Assembly: GCA_012728855.1 (NCBI GenBank)
Contig: JAAYEH010000118.1
Location: 1-59,002 of the forward strand
Direction: 5' to 3'
Length of the DNA: 59,002 nt
DNA from: Rhodopirellula sp.
GTDB taxonomy: Bacteria; Planctomycetota; Planctomycetia; Pirellulales; Thermoguttaceae
Positions 43,710 to 52,675 of the stretch are shown piece by piece; position 1 is the first letter of the stretch, and the number at the start of each line of letters is the position of its first letter. The notes below the pieces were generated by a model. That model was not told the DNA's origin. It saw only the letters and a list, made by a program, of their open reading frames with translations, and did no database searches. The position numbers and the translations under genes were made by a program.

Positions 43710-44981
43710 ATGGAACGTTCGAGACCATTGAGGCTATTCCTTTCGGCGGGTGAGCCCAGTGGGGATCTGCACGGCGCCAATCTGGTTCGCCAGTTACGCG
43801 AGCGATACGCCGATCTGGAGGTCGTCGGCTACGGCGGGCCGCAAATGGCCGCCGCCGGATGCCGGCTCCATGAGGATCTGACCGCGCTGGCCGTGATGTG
43901 GTTTTTCCGCGTGCTGCTGAATCTGCACCGATTCCTCGGCCTCGTCAGTCGCGCGGATCGCTATTTCCGCCACCAGAAACCGGACGCTGTCATCCTCATC
44001 GACTATCCCGGATTCAATTGGTGGATCGCGCGCCGAGCGAAGGCGCACGGGATTCCCGTCTTCTATTTCGCGCCGCCTCAGATTTGGGCATGGGCCCGCT
44101 GGCGGGTCAAGAAGATGCGTCGCCTGGTCGACCATGTGCTGTGCGGACTGCCGTTCGAGGCCGAATGGTTTTGCCGGCATCACTGTAACGCGGTCCTGGT
44201 AGGACATCCCTTCTTCGACGAAGTCCGCCCGGCGCAATACGATGGCGCGTTTCTCGACCAGTACCGATGCGAAACCGGTCCGCTGGTGACGATTCTGCCC
44301 GGTTCGAGGACTCAAGAGGTCGTGGGCAATCTGGAAATGATGCTGCGGGCCGCCGGGCGCATTCAAGCGGCTGTTCCCGATGTTCGTTTCGCCATAGCCG
44401 CTTTCAAGCCCATGCATGCGGAGATGGCAGCAGACGAAGTGTCCGCCAGCGGTCTTTCCGTAAGAATTCACGTCGGCAAAACACCAGAACTGATGCGATT
44501 GTCCGATTGCTGCATGGCCGTCTCGGGATCAGTGTCGCTGGAATTGCTCTGTCAGACGAAGCCGACGGTAATTCTGTATCGGATCGGGCGAGTGGCCTAT
44601 CTGGTTCAGGCAATCTTTCGCAAAGTGAAGTACATCACCCTGGTGAATTTGCTGGCCGCCGAGGATCCGTTTTCCGACAGCGCAGCCGATGAGCATCCCG
44701 AGCAAGCGATGTTTCCGGAGTTTCTTACCTGCACAGACAAGTCGGAAGCGATTGCCGCGCAGGTGATTCAGTGGTTGAAGGATCCGATCGCACTGGGCCA
44801 ACGGGTTGAACAACTGAGCCGTCTGAAGGCGACGGTCGCGCAGGGGGGCGCGGCAGGCCGCGCGGCCGACTATATTCTCCACGCACTGGCAAACGAGCCC
44901 GCGAAGAGCCCGCGGCCGCACTTCCCTGTGCGTCCGGCTCTCGAGCCCGTCCGGAATGGAGTGTCAGTCCGGAATGCCTGA
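43710..44981 (+). CDS. lpxB: lipid-A-disaccharide synthase
   Basis: The 423-residue product condenses UDP-diacylglucosamine with lipid X to form the lipid A disaccharide. Motifs: FLSAGEPSGDLHGANLVRQL, YGGPQMAAAGC, IDYPGFNWWIAR, FYFAPPQIWAWARWRVKKM, ILPGSRTQEVVGN and MAVSGSVSLELLCQTKPTV. Length is slightly above the usual ~380 because of a tail (PVRPALEPVRNGVSVRNA) that is encoded by a copy of the CAGGC repeat. ATG 43710 follows GGGGAGTAACGAAG. No lpxA or lpxD is nearby. Its presence implies an LPS-type outer membrane. Confidence 0.95.
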   Translation: MERSRPLRLFLSAGEPSGDLHGANLVRQLRERYADLEVVGYGGPQMAAAGCRLHEDLTALAVMWFFRVLLNLHRFLGLVSRADRYFRHQKPDAVILIDYPGFNWWIARRAKAHGIPVFYFAPPQIWAWARWRVKKMRRLVDHVLCGLPFEAEWFCRHHCNAVLVGHPFFDEVRPAQYDGAFLDQYRCETGPLVTILPGSRTQEVVGNLEMMLRAAGRIQAAVPDVRFAIAAFKPMHAEMAADEVSASGLSVRIHVGKTPELMRLSDCCMAVSGSVSLELLCQTKPTVILYRIGRVAYLVQAIFRKVKYITLVNLLAAEDPFSDSAADEHPEQAMFPEFLTCTDKSEAIAAQVIQWLKDPIALGQRVEQLSRLKATVAQGGAAGRAADYILHALANEPAKSPRPHFPVRPALEPVRNGVSVRNA

Positions 44982-44990
44982 CGCACTTTC
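44952..44990. repeat. degenerate CAGTCCGGAATGCCTGACG repeat at the lpxB 3' end
   Basis: CCGGAATGGAGTGTCAGTCCGGAATGCCTGACG (given in parts: CCGGAATGGAGTG and CAGTCCGGAATGCCTGACG) is followed by CACTTT. It resembles the right arm of the family at 34640, 43573 and 53877, with drift. The last residues and stop codon of lpxB lie in it. Confidence 0.5.
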
Positions 44991-45100
44991 GCGCCGAGCT
45001 TCCGTGCTTCTTATCTATCTTGCCCATTTGTGATACAATTCTCCGCGCGGCACCCTCGTGCGCGCCGTTGACATCTCGGACAGACCGGAGGAGCGAACGA

Positions 45101-45868
45101 GTGATTCTGGGTGAACCGCCGCGGTCCGCGTATGACTTGCATTTTCGTCTCTTCGGAATTCCCGTTCGCGTTCATCCGCTGTTCTGGCTGTTGACCGTGC
45201 TGTTGATGGCCCGCAGCCTGCTCGAAACGACCAACGCGCGCGACTTCCTAGCCATGTTGCTTCCTTGGCTGTCGGCGGTCTTCGTATCCGTTCTCATCCA
45301 CGAGTTGGGACATGCGGCCGCCATGCGGTTCTACGGTCGCCGCCCCTGGATTACCCTCTATGCGATGGGCGGATTGACCTCGTCGCAGCAGGACGGTTTC
45401 TACGGCAGCGCCAAGAGCGCAACTCTAAGGGAAATCGTGATTTCGGTCGCTGGCCCCGCGGCGGGATTCGTTCTGGCGGCGACGCTGGCGCTGGCCGTGC
45501 GGTTGAGCGGACACGCGATTTTTTTTCAGTTCGGATGGCCCATCGGACTGATCCTTGACATGGAACCGATCGGCAGCGCGTTGTTGAGCGACTTCATCTA
45601 CTATCTGCTTTTCGTCAGCATTTACTGGGGAGTGCTCAATCTACTGCCGATCTATCCGTTGGATGGCGGGCAAATTGCGCGAGAGGTTTTTTTGGCGTGG
45701 GATTCTCGCGAAGGGATACGACGTTCGTTGATGCTCTCCGTGATCAGCGCCGCCGCACTGGCGGCGATCGGCTTGCTGTTGTGGCAGAGTTTATTCGTTG
45801 CGATCCTCTTCGGATACATGGCGTACACGAGTTACACAGCGCTTCAGTCGTACCGGCAACATTGGTAA
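45101..45868 (+). CDS. site-2-type M50 family intramembrane metalloprotease
   Basis: The 255-residue product has about five membrane helices. The zinc motif HELGH (His67, Glu68, His71) sits in a helix (LLPWLSAVFVSVLIHELGHA), and the second ligand is Asp188 in NLLPIYPLDGGQIAREV. REIVISVAGPAAGF is also typical. It cleaves membrane-embedded substrates; the substrate is unknown. GTG 45101 follows CGGAGGAGCGAACGA, a strong ribosome site, so the earlier ATG 45020 is rejected. No PDZ domain is present, unlike RseP. Confidence 0.9.
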   Translation: MILGEPPRSAYDLHFRLFGIPVRVHPLFWLLTVLLMARSLLETTNARDFLAMLLPWLSAVFVSVLIHELGHAAAMRFYGRRPWITLYAMGGLTSSQQDGFYGSAKSATLREIVISVAGPAAGFVLAATLALAVRLSGHAIFFQFGWPIGLILDMEPIGSALLSDFIYYLLFVSIYWGVLNLLPIYPLDGGQIAREVFLAWDSREGIRRSLMLSVISAAALAAIGLLLWQSLFVAILFGYMAYTSYTALQSYRQHW

Positions 45869-46151
45869 CAGACGCGCGTGATGTGCATCGACGAAAAATT
45901 TTTTTGAAAATTTTGCCTCTTTGGCCATAGAAAGTGTTGCATTGTTTCGTAAAATGGGTACAACATACGCATAACAAGTTCCTTCGAGCAAGTAAACTTC
46001 TCACTGGGCAAGGAAAAAAGGAACTTGACCTGAGGAGATTACTGAGAAGGTAGTTGGTTGTCTTGTTAAAGGGCGAGGTTGGACGGTTGGCCTAACCCAG
46101 CAAGAGGCGCCGGGAAAGATCTCGCCAGAACCCTTGGACGGAGGTTTTGCT

Positions 46152-46319
46152 GTGCCCAAGAAAAAGGCAGCCAAGAAAAAGGCTGCAAAGAAGGTGGCCA
46201 AGAAGAAGGTCGCGAAGAAGAAGGTGGCCAAGAAGAAAGGCACCAAGAAGGTCGCCAAAAAGAAGGCCGCTAAGAAGAAGACTACCAAGAAGAAGGCTGC
46301 TGCGGCAGCCACCGCGTAA
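46152..46319 (+). CDS. Lys/Ala-rich histone H1-like DNA-binding protein
   Basis: The 55-residue product consists of KKKAAKKKAAKKVAKKK-type repeats with no other motif, ending AAAAATA. It resembles H1-like Hc1/AlgP-type tails that compact DNA in chlamydiae, planctomycetes and others. GTG 46152 follows GGACGGAGGTTTTGCT; the frame's ATG at 46134 is further from a ribosome site. A terminator at 46404-46436 follows. TTGCAT-N16-TACAAC at 45937-45964 is a weak promoter candidate. The extreme composition gives few alternative identities. Confidence 0.75.
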   Translation: MPKKKAAKKKAAKKVAKKKVAKKKVAKKKGTKKVAKKKAAKKKTTKKKAAAAATA

Positions 46320-46403
46320 CAGGCACATTTGACCGCTGATGCGAAGCAGCGATCGAAGGGCTTTGGCCTAAGGGTTGAAGCTTTGTGCCCGCAACGACGA
46401 GAA

Positions 46404-46450
46404 AGGGCCGCCGAGGACGGATGACTTGGCGGCCCTAATTTCTTTCTTGG
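46404..46450 (+). terminator. terminator-like hairpin after the H1-like gene
   Basis: The 9-bp perfect stem AGGGCCGCC (46404-46412) / GGCGGCCCT (46428-46436) has a 15-base loop, followed by AATTTCTTTCTT. It lies 85 bases downstream of the stop. The T-run is broken, so termination may be partial. Confidence 0.6.
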
Positions 46451-46567
46451 CAAGCAGTTACGCACAAGCGAACCGATCACGCCGCATACGTTCCGCTTGC
46501 CACAAGGGAGCTTTGCCTCAGGAGATTCGCCTTGCCGCAAAGTCCTGCTCGGCAAGTGGGATCTGCG

Positions 46568-47389
46568 TCAACGCGGTACGGGAATGTCGCGATACCAGAA
46601 GACCAGAGCCGCCGCGATGTAGCAGGCCAGACCAAGCGCCACGAGGGTAAGATCGTAGCGGATCGTCTGCCCCCATCCGTCCCGCGAAAGGATCAATGTC
46701 TGCGGTTCGAACGCGCTGAGAAAGCTGAACCAACCGAGCCATCGTCCATCGGGCCACATCCGCGCCACCAACTTGACGATGAGCGAAAGCACAAAAAATA
46801 CGCCGGCGCGCCAGATGGTTCGCCAGCGATCATGCTCGAAGGCCGAGAGAAATGCCGTGGCGCCGGCAAGGCAAAAGGTCATCGCGAAGAGGTTGGTGGA
46901 ACCGGACAGAAACGGCGCCAGCGTCACCGTACCGTGAAACTTCACCGTCGTCAGACCCAAGGCGAGCCCGGCGAAAACGGAAAACGCCAAGACAATCGAA
47001 CCGATGGCCGTCACCACCGCCGGTGCGATCATCACGCTGATTCGCCAAACCGGCAGGGTCAGCAGGTGTTCCATCGTGCCCCGCGCAATCTCACCGGCGA
47101 CAACATCGGAGCCTCGCCCGATTGCCCATCCCGTGCAAATTAACAGCGTAACGACGTGGACGTAGAGAAAACTGAGCTGCCCGGCGGGTGAAGCGAGTTG
47201 GTTCAGCGGCACGCCCATCATCGGGCGAAAGAAATTGGGCACGAAGTCCAAGAGACTCGCCCATGCCCCCAATTCGAGAAAGCTCATCAGCCAGACGAAG
47301 AGCCAGCAGAACAGGCAGAGAACCAACGCGCTGGCGACCATTTGCCGCCACGCGTCCGCTACCGCCTTCTTCCACAGAGCCCGGTTCAT
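46568..47389 (-). CDS. ABC-2-type permease
   Basis: The 273-residue product has six to seven membrane helices, starting RALWKKAVADAWRQMVASAL. The region SDVVAGEIARGTMEHLLTLP, then VWRISVMIAPAVVTAIGSIV, is the ABC-2 permease signature (G-E-x-x-x-G-T-x-x-x-L-L). It is last of a three-gene run with the MoxR and VWA genes, ten bases after moxR. An ABC ATPase is not adjacent, so the partner is unlinked or outside the window. Related planctomycete clusters (Bat/gliding-type) pair such permeases with MoxR and VWA proteins. Confidence 0.82.
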   Translation of the reverse strand: MNRALWKKAVADAWRQMVASALVLCLFCWLFVWLMSFLELGAWASLLDFVPNFFRPMMGVPLNQLASPAGQLSFLYVHVVTLLICTGWAIGRGSDVVAGEIARGTMEHLLTLPVWRISVMIAPAVVTAIGSIVLAFSVFAGLALGLTTVKFHGTVTLAPFLSGSTNLFAMTFCLAGATAFLSAFEHDRWRTIWRAGVFFVLSLIVKLVARMWPDGRWLGWFSFLSAFEPQTLILSRDGWGQTIRYDLTLVALGLACYIAAALVFWYRDIPVPR

Positions 47390-47398
47390 TCCAGTACG

Positions 47399-48403
47399 TC
47401 ACCCGTCCCCCTTCTCCGACGTCTTCTCCAGGATCTCCAGCAACACCTGGTCCGGCTCGATCCCTTCCGCCTGGGCTTCAAAATTCAGAATCAACCGATG
47501 CCGCAGAGCCGGCAGATAGACGCGACGGACATCCTCGAAGCTGACATTGTAACGCGCGTCGAGCAGTGCCCGTACCTTAGCCGCCAGGGCAAGCGCCTGC
47601 GCCGCGCGCGGGCTCGCGCCCCAACGGACAAACTGGCCGGTAACCGGCAAGGCGAACTCGCCGCCCGGGTGTGTCGCCAAGACGAGCCGGACGATGTAAT
47701 CCTGGAGATGTTGGGCCAGGATCACTTCCCGCACCAAGCCCTGCCAGCCGCGGATCTCTTCGCCGTCCATTACCTTGCTCGGCTGCACGATTTCCTGGCG
47801 CGTGGTGCGATCGACGATCCGCGTCAACTCCTCGCGGTTGGAGTAGCCGACGACGAGTTTGAAAAAAAAACGATCCAACTGGGCTTCGGGGAGGGGGTAC
47901 GTCCCTTCCTGCTCGATCGGGTTCTGCGTGGCCATCACCAGAAACGGCTTCTTCAACTCGTAGCGCGTGCCGGCGGCGGTGATGGCGCCTTCCTGCATCG
48001 TTTCCAACATGGCCGACTGCGTCTTGGGCGTGGCGCGATTGATCTCGTCGGCCAGGCAGATCTGGGTGAAGATCGGGCCGCGCTGGAACTCGAAGAAGCG
48101 GCGGCCGTCCGGGGTTTCCATCACCATGTTCGTGCCGAGAATATCGGCCGGCATCAGGTCCGGGGTGAATTGGATCCGCGAAAAATCGAGATCGAGCACC
48201 TGGGCGAGCGTGCGGACCAGCAGCGTCTTCCCCAGCCCGGGCACACCCTCCAGCAGGCAATGCCCGCCGACAAACAAGCAGGTGAGCACTCCGTGAACGA
48301 TCTCATCATGCCCCACGATCACCCGGCCGATCTGTTCCCGCACCGCGGAGTACCGGTCGACGAACTGCTGGGCTCGCTGCTGCATCGTTTCCGCAACGGT
48401 CAT
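47399..48403 (-). CDS. MoxR-family AAA+ ATPase
   Basis: The 334-residue product begins TVAETMQQRAQQFVDRYSAV. Walker A is GVPGLGKT (53-60), Walker B is in QICLADEINRATPKTQSAML, sensor-1 is MATQNPIEQEGTYPLPEAQL, and the arginine region is LDRFFFKLVVGYSNREEL. It acts as a chaperone-like ATPase working with VWA proteins. ATG 48403 is preferred over the frame's earlier ATG (48469) because MTVAETM is the family-like start. The large VWA gene is upstream, 69 bases away. Confidence 0.92.
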   Translation of the reverse strand: MTVAETMQQRAQQFVDRYSAVREQIGRVIVGHDEIVHGVLTCLFVGGHCLLEGVPGLGKTLLVRTLAQVLDLDFSRIQFTPDLMPADILGTNMVMETPDGRRFFEFQRGPIFTQICLADEINRATPKTQSAMLETMQEGAITAAGTRYELKKPFLVMATQNPIEQEGTYPLPEAQLDRFFFKLVVGYSNREELTRIVDRTTRQEIVQPSKVMDGEEIRGWQGLVREVILAQHLQDYIVRLVLATHPGGEFALPVTGQFVRWGASPRAAQALALAAKVRALLDARYNVSFEDVRRVYLPALRHRLILNFEAQAEGIEPDQVLLEILEKTSEKGDG

Positions 48404-48472
48404 TACTGGGTTCCCTGTGCTGGTGAGTTGTGCCAGCAGTCCGGCTGCTCCAAGCAGCCGGGCTGCCAAGTA

Positions 48473-51400
48473 TCATTGCTGTTGACTATCACGTTCTTTC
48501 CAGGCTTTCTTCTTCGCTTTCAAGAGCCGTGCCGTGTAGCTTTCTTCTTCCTTTTCCAGGGCGAGGCCGGGCTGCTGTCGCGGCGGCGCAGGGCCGGGAG
48601 CATCGGATTGTTTGAATTCTTCCACTTCCACGCCGGCCGCCGGCGGTCGTTCGGCCTCGAAACGAGCAGCGGCCCGGAGTTGATCCACCTGCTGCGTGAC
48701 CTCGGCCTTGCGACTACGCAGCCGCTGGATCGTCTCCGGCTGCGGCGCCGCGGGTGAGCGATGGAGGATGCGGTCGCGTACGCGGCCGGCCAGCGGCGGC
48801 AGCCAGGCAAAGCTCACTTGCACGCGGCGGACGAAAACGTCGAAGAAGAACAGGCAGCCCGCGAGAAACACCAGGTGGAACCAGATGTCCTGGCTACTGG
48901 TGGCCTTGGGCAGATCGTGGCGAAAGCTGTTTACGTCGAGCGCCGGTTTAGCCTCCCTGGTGTCTTTCGGCAACGGCACAAGCTGGCCGGCCGCGCCCCC
49001 CTCCGGGACGAGCCGAGCGAGTTGCTCCAGCAGGCTGAGGTTAACCGGTTTGGCGTGGAACTCGTCGGAGTAGGGCACACTGACGCCGGTGCGGATCGCC
49101 GCCTTGCCGCCGCCGGGATTGACCATGAGGAAGTAGCTGCCGGAGTCGCGGGCGGGAAAGGCGCCCTCATAGCGGCCCGGCGCCGTCTGCGAGATTTTCA
49201 TCGGCAGCGGTTCGAGGCCGGGGCCGACGACGGTGCCGGACATGTCCAGAAAGTTGAGAAACTCGTCGTTCTTGTCCAAAGCGGTGACCACGAGTCGAAC
49301 CTCTCCGTCGGCGACGTCGGTCGCCACGACGAAGTTCCCCTCGTCGCCTGCGGGCCGCATCGACCAACCGATCATCTGTCCGAAAAACTTGTCGTAGTTT
49401 TCCCAGCCGGTCCAGGCCGAAGCCCAGCGGGCGCCGCAGTCGGTGGTGAAGGCAACGGTCTTGCCCAGCCCGAAGGTCCAGCTTGCCAGAATCGTGGCGT
49501 TCTTCTCATTCGCCGGCTGCGGTGAGACGAGCGAGACTTCGACGAGCGGGTTCTCCTTGACGCTGGTCATCACGAAACCGTGGGTCAGCGGCAGCGAACC
49601 TTCGATGCCGCCGAGCATTTCATGCGGGAAGCGGATTTCGGGCCGCACACCGCTGCGGCTCTCGAAGATCAGCGGCTGGGCCACGCGGCGGGCTTCGCGC
49701 TGGAAGATCCGCGGCAGGGCCCTGGGATTGTTGACTTTGTAGAATTTGCCGCCGGTATCCTGGGCCAGCTTGTCGAGCACGCGGCTTTCGGCCGGACCGT
49801 GCGCCCCCACCGCCACAGTCGACACCGTCACCTTCTGGTTCACTAGCGCCCGAATCACTCCGCGGCTGGGCGGCGAAGGATCGCCGTCGCTGATGATAAT
49901 CATGTGCTTGATCGCCGCATCTTGAACGCGCGCAAACTCTTTCTGAGCCAGCACCATGGCCGGATCGAAGTCGGGCATGTCGCCGGGCGTCATGCGGTCC
50001 ATGCGGGCGAGCATTTGCTGGCGGTTGCCGCCGACGACCCGCAACCCGCCCCACAGCCATTGCTCGCGTCCCGTCCAGTGGACCACGCCGCAGTAGTCTC
50101 GCTCTCCGAGTGCTTTAAGGGCTTCGCGAGCGATGATCTTTTGCCAGTGGTTGCCCTCGGGAATCTCACAGGCATGCATCATCATCGCCAGCGCCCCGCG
50201 TGGGACCACTTTGGCGCTCTTGATCTGGAAATCGACCGGCATTGCCTGCTCCAATTCGGTATTGGTCCAGCCGCCGGCGCCGAAGCTGTTGGGCCCGCCG
50301 AGCATCACCAGGCCCGCGCCCATCTGCTGCGCGTTGCGGACGAGCATTCGGATCTGATCCTCGGTGAAATGTTCGCGAGGGACGTTGCCCAAGAGCACCG
50401 TGTCGAACTGCTGCAACTCGGCGAGTCCGCTGAACGCCTGATCGCTCCCCCGCACGCTCACTTCGAGGTTTCGCAAGCGAAGTGCCTGGGCGAGCCGCTC
50501 AAATTGACCGGGAGACTGCGGATCCTCGATCAACAGCACCTGCCCCTTGCCGCGGACGTGCGTGAACGTGGTGGCGCGGTTGTTCTGTCGCATCGTGTCG
50601 TCCTCGGGCCGCTCGGGGACGAACTCCGCCTCGTAGGTGTAGAAGCTGGGAGCGTCGATCTGCTGACGGACGGTATACACGCGCTTGCCCGGCGGCAGGG
50701 AGATCGCCTGGTCGCTGATAATGCGGGCCTGGTCGCCGGCTCGCTGGCGGATGACCAACCGCCCGTGTACTGCCCCGGAATCGCCGTCAGCCGAATCCTT
50801 GGTGTTGGTCACGACGATCTTCATATCGAACGGCTGTCCGCGACGAATGTCGCTGGGGATCGTCACGCGCTCGACGATAACCTCGCCCTGCCGGTCGAAC
50901 CGCACCGGGACGACGTCGATGCCGACGCCCGCCCCCGCCAGTCCGCGAGCCTGCTCGACGGCGTCGCCCATGTTTTCGTTGCCGTCGCTGACAACGACGA
51001 TTCGCCGCGCCGCGTCTTCGGGAAACGACGCCTGGGCAAGCCGCATCGCGCCGGCCAGATTGGTGTATTCGGGATCGAGGAGGCTCTCGACCAACAGCGG
51101 CATCTTTACGTCGTCGTCGAAGGGGGGGATCTCGATCGCAGCCTCGCGGCCGAAAACGACCACCCCCGCGCGGTCGCGGTGCTCGCGGTGTGCTTCGATC
51201 GCCGCATTGACGTAGAGGATCATCGCGCGGCGCTGCTCGGCGGGAATGCTGAGCGATTGGTCGAGCAGATAGATCACCGTGAGCCGGTCGCTGCTATGGA
51301 CCATCTGGATCCCGGCAAGCGCGAAAACGAACAGCGCCGTAACCAGGCTCCGCAGCCCGACCGTGAACCAGCGTCGCCACCGTCCCAGCACTCCCATCCG

Positions 51401-51487
51401 CCGGAAGCTGAACCACCATAGAATCGGTATCAGCGCCAACAGCGTCAGATACCAGGGCGATTCGAAGCTGATCGAGTATTCCAGCAT
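48473..51487 (-). CDS. large VWA/glutamine-amidotransferase-like membrane protein
   Basis: The 1004-residue product has N-terminal helices (YLTLLALIPILWWFSF and LRSLVTALFVFALAGI). A VWA domain follows with MIDAS motif DQSLS (Asp76) in VIYLLDQSLSIPAEQR. A GATase1-like module has GQVLLIEDPQSPGQFERLAQ and GAGLVMLGGPNSFGAGGW. A second VWA-like segment (HMIIISDGDPSPPSRGVIRA) is followed by beta-rich domains and a C-terminal helix (WFHLVFLAGCLFFFDVFVRR) with a cytoplasmic coiled tail. The length and order match planctomycete VWA/glutamine-amidotransferase-like proteins. It probably cooperates with MoxR and the ABC-2 permease encoded downstream. The start at 51487 or 51508 cannot be settled; 51487 begins MLEYSISFESPWYL. 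Confidence 0.85.
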   Translation of the reverse strand: MLEYSISFESPWYLTLLALIPILWWFSFRRMGVLGRWRRWFTVGLRSLVTALFVFALAGIQMVHSSDRLTVIYLLDQSLSIPAEQRRAMILYVNAAIEAHREHRDRAGVVVFGREAAIEIPPFDDDVKMPLLVESLLDPEYTNLAGAMRLAQASFPEDAARRIVVVSDGNENMGDAVEQARGLAGAGVGIDVVPVRFDRQGEVIVERVTIPSDIRRGQPFDMKIVVTNTKDSADGDSGAVHGRLVIRQRAGDQARIISDQAISLPPGKRVYTVRQQIDAPSFYTYEAEFVPERPEDDTMRQNNRATTFTHVRGKGQVLLIEDPQSPGQFERLAQALRLRNLEVSVRGSDQAFSGLAELQQFDTVLLGNVPREHFTEDQIRMLVRNAQQMGAGLVMLGGPNSFGAGGWTNTELEQAMPVDFQIKSAKVVPRGALAMMMHACEIPEGNHWQKIIAREALKALGERDYCGVVHWTGREQWLWGGLRVVGGNRQQMLARMDRMTPGDMPDFDPAMVLAQKEFARVQDAAIKHMIIISDGDPSPPSRGVIRALVNQKVTVSTVAVGAHGPAESRVLDKLAQDTGGKFYKVNNPRALPRIFQREARRVAQPLIFESRSGVRPEIRFPHEMLGGIEGSLPLTHGFVMTSVKENPLVEVSLVSPQPANEKNATILASWTFGLGKTVAFTTDCGARWASAWTGWENYDKFFGQMIGWSMRPAGDEGNFVVATDVADGEVRLVVTALDKNDEFLNFLDMSGTVVGPGLEPLPMKISQTAPGRYEGAFPARDSGSYFLMVNPGGGKAAIRTGVSVPYSDEFHAKPVNLSLLEQLARLVPEGGAAGQLVPLPKDTREAKPALDVNSFRHDLPKATSSQDIWFHLVFLAGCLFFFDVFVRRVQVSFAWLPPLAGRVRDRILHRSPAAPQPETIQRLRSRKAEVTQQVDQLRAAARFEAERPPAAGVEVEEFKQSDAPGPAPPRQQPGLALEKEEESYTARLLKAKKKAWKERDSQQQ

Positions 51488-51834
51488 CCTGTCCGTCTCA
51501 AGCGGCATGGCGGTTCAACTCGGCGAGCAGTTCTCCTGTATAGCCACTTCGAGCGGGTGGCGTCAATGGAGAGGCGCTCGCGTCCTCGCCGACCCTCCCG
51601 ACATTCTGACGTCCTTTCTCCAGGGAAAGCGGCAAATTGCCGTAGCCCAGGCGGCCTCTGCGATCTCCGCGGGGCCAGAAATCGTTGGGGATTGAGAAAA
51701 GTCGCCAATGGCCTGGAAGTTGCTGAACCATGTATCGGTGCATTGGCCCCGGTTCCCGCCACGCGCCAACAACCGGCTTGCTTTGTAGTGCGCCGGATCC
51801 GTCGCAACCACCCTCTTTCTGGGAGGCAGAAACA
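51488..51834. other. intergenic stretch between divergent genes
   Basis: This is 347 bases between the VWA gene (minus) and the BON gene (plus). No supported gene was found; it presumably holds two promoters. GGGAGGCAGAAACA at its right end is the BON ribosome site. Confidence 0.5.
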
Positions 51835-52254
51835 ATGAGAACGATTCGCTACTCACTTTTCTTCGCGGTTGTGCTGGCGGCGATCTTAGTCGCGACGCGC
51901 GCTTGGTCCCAAGACGGCCTCGGAGAACGAATCGGCCAGACGATTGACAAAGCCGCGGAGCAAGTGCGGCAGGAGGCCGGTGAATTGGCGGAAGACCTTC
52001 GTGCAGGTTTTGCCAAGGCCAAGAATGCCGTGGACCGGATGAGCTTGGAAGCGAGGGTGTACGCGAGGCTCCATTGGGATAAAGCTCTCGGCGATGCCGA
52101 GCTATCCGTCGATATCGAAGACGGCGCCGTGGTGGTCGACGGGGTGGTGAGTAGCGACGAGGCGCGGGTGAAGGCCGGTCGCTTGGCGGAGGACACGGTG
52201 GGTGTCGCGCGGGTGGTCAATCGGCTGAAGGTCGCTACGCCGGCGCAGCGATAA
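51835..52254 (+). CDS. exported BON-domain protein
   Basis: The 139-residue product has a signal peptide (IRYSLFFAVVLAAILVATRA, cleavage near AWS-QD). An acidic/Glu-rich helical region follows (IDKAAEQVRQEAGELAEDLR), then a BON domain, ARVYARLHWDKALGDAELSV, ending VARVVNRLKVATPAQR. BON domains (as in OsmY) bind phospholipid. It is periplasmic. ATG 51835 follows GGGAGGCAGAAACA. Confidence 0.85.
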   Translation: MRTIRYSLFFAVVLAAILVATRAWSQDGLGERIGQTIDKAAEQVRQEAGELAEDLRAGFAKAKNAVDRMSLEARVYARLHWDKALGDAELSVDIEDGAVVVDGVVSSDEARVKAGRLAEDTVGVARVVNRLKVATPAQR

Positions 52255-52260
52255 TGGGAC

Positions 52261-52606
52261 GGCTCATCCGGGTTTCTTGTGGACAAAAAGTGGTGACCAA
52301 TAGTCTCCATGTATAGATGGACTGCCGCAAATTCGCCTGAACACCAGGCACTTCCATAGAATCCATCGACAACACGCATAGGCCTGCTCGGAAAACCGCA
52401 GGCTCCTGGCTATGCGCTGCAAGACGCGGAACAGAGAAGAGGCACCGGTACTTTTGTTCGGAGTACCGGTGCCTCTTCTCTGTTCACGGGTTTCCCGAGC
52501 CATGCGAGGTCGCCGGACCATCGGCAGGCGTAGGGATGCACTGGCTGACGACATCCCAACGGACCCGTTATGCACTGTTTTTACCCACAAGAAACCCGGA
52601 AGAACC
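52261..52606. mobile_element. MITE-like element with terminal inverted repeats and a central stem
   Basis: Terminal arms CCGGGTTTCTTGTGG (52268-52282) and CCACAAGAAACCCGG (52585-52599) are a perfect 15-bp inverted repeat, and similarity extends to about 33 bp (GGCTCATCCGGG... versus GGTTCTTCCGGG...). Near the middle a 23-bp perfect stem (52429-52451 with 52463-52485, sequence GAACAGAGAAGAGGCACCGG/TAC) has an 11-base loop. No transposase frame is present. It fills the gap between the BON and BioF-like genes. No target-site duplication could be confirmed by eye. Confidence 0.6.
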
Positions 52607-52675
52607 AATGGGGCAAACAAATAGGGTTGATGGTAGCAGGCGGACTGCTTGCGCGCGCCAGTTGTATTCGGGCTT

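Noticed and set aside
46134..46319. Starting the H1-like protein at ATG 46134
   Set aside because: The GGAGG ribosome site lies after that ATG and fits GTG 46152.
49904..51421. Plus-strand 505-codon frame opposite the VWA gene
   Set aside because: Antisense shadow in high-GC DNA; no domains, while the opposite strand encodes a complete VWA protein.
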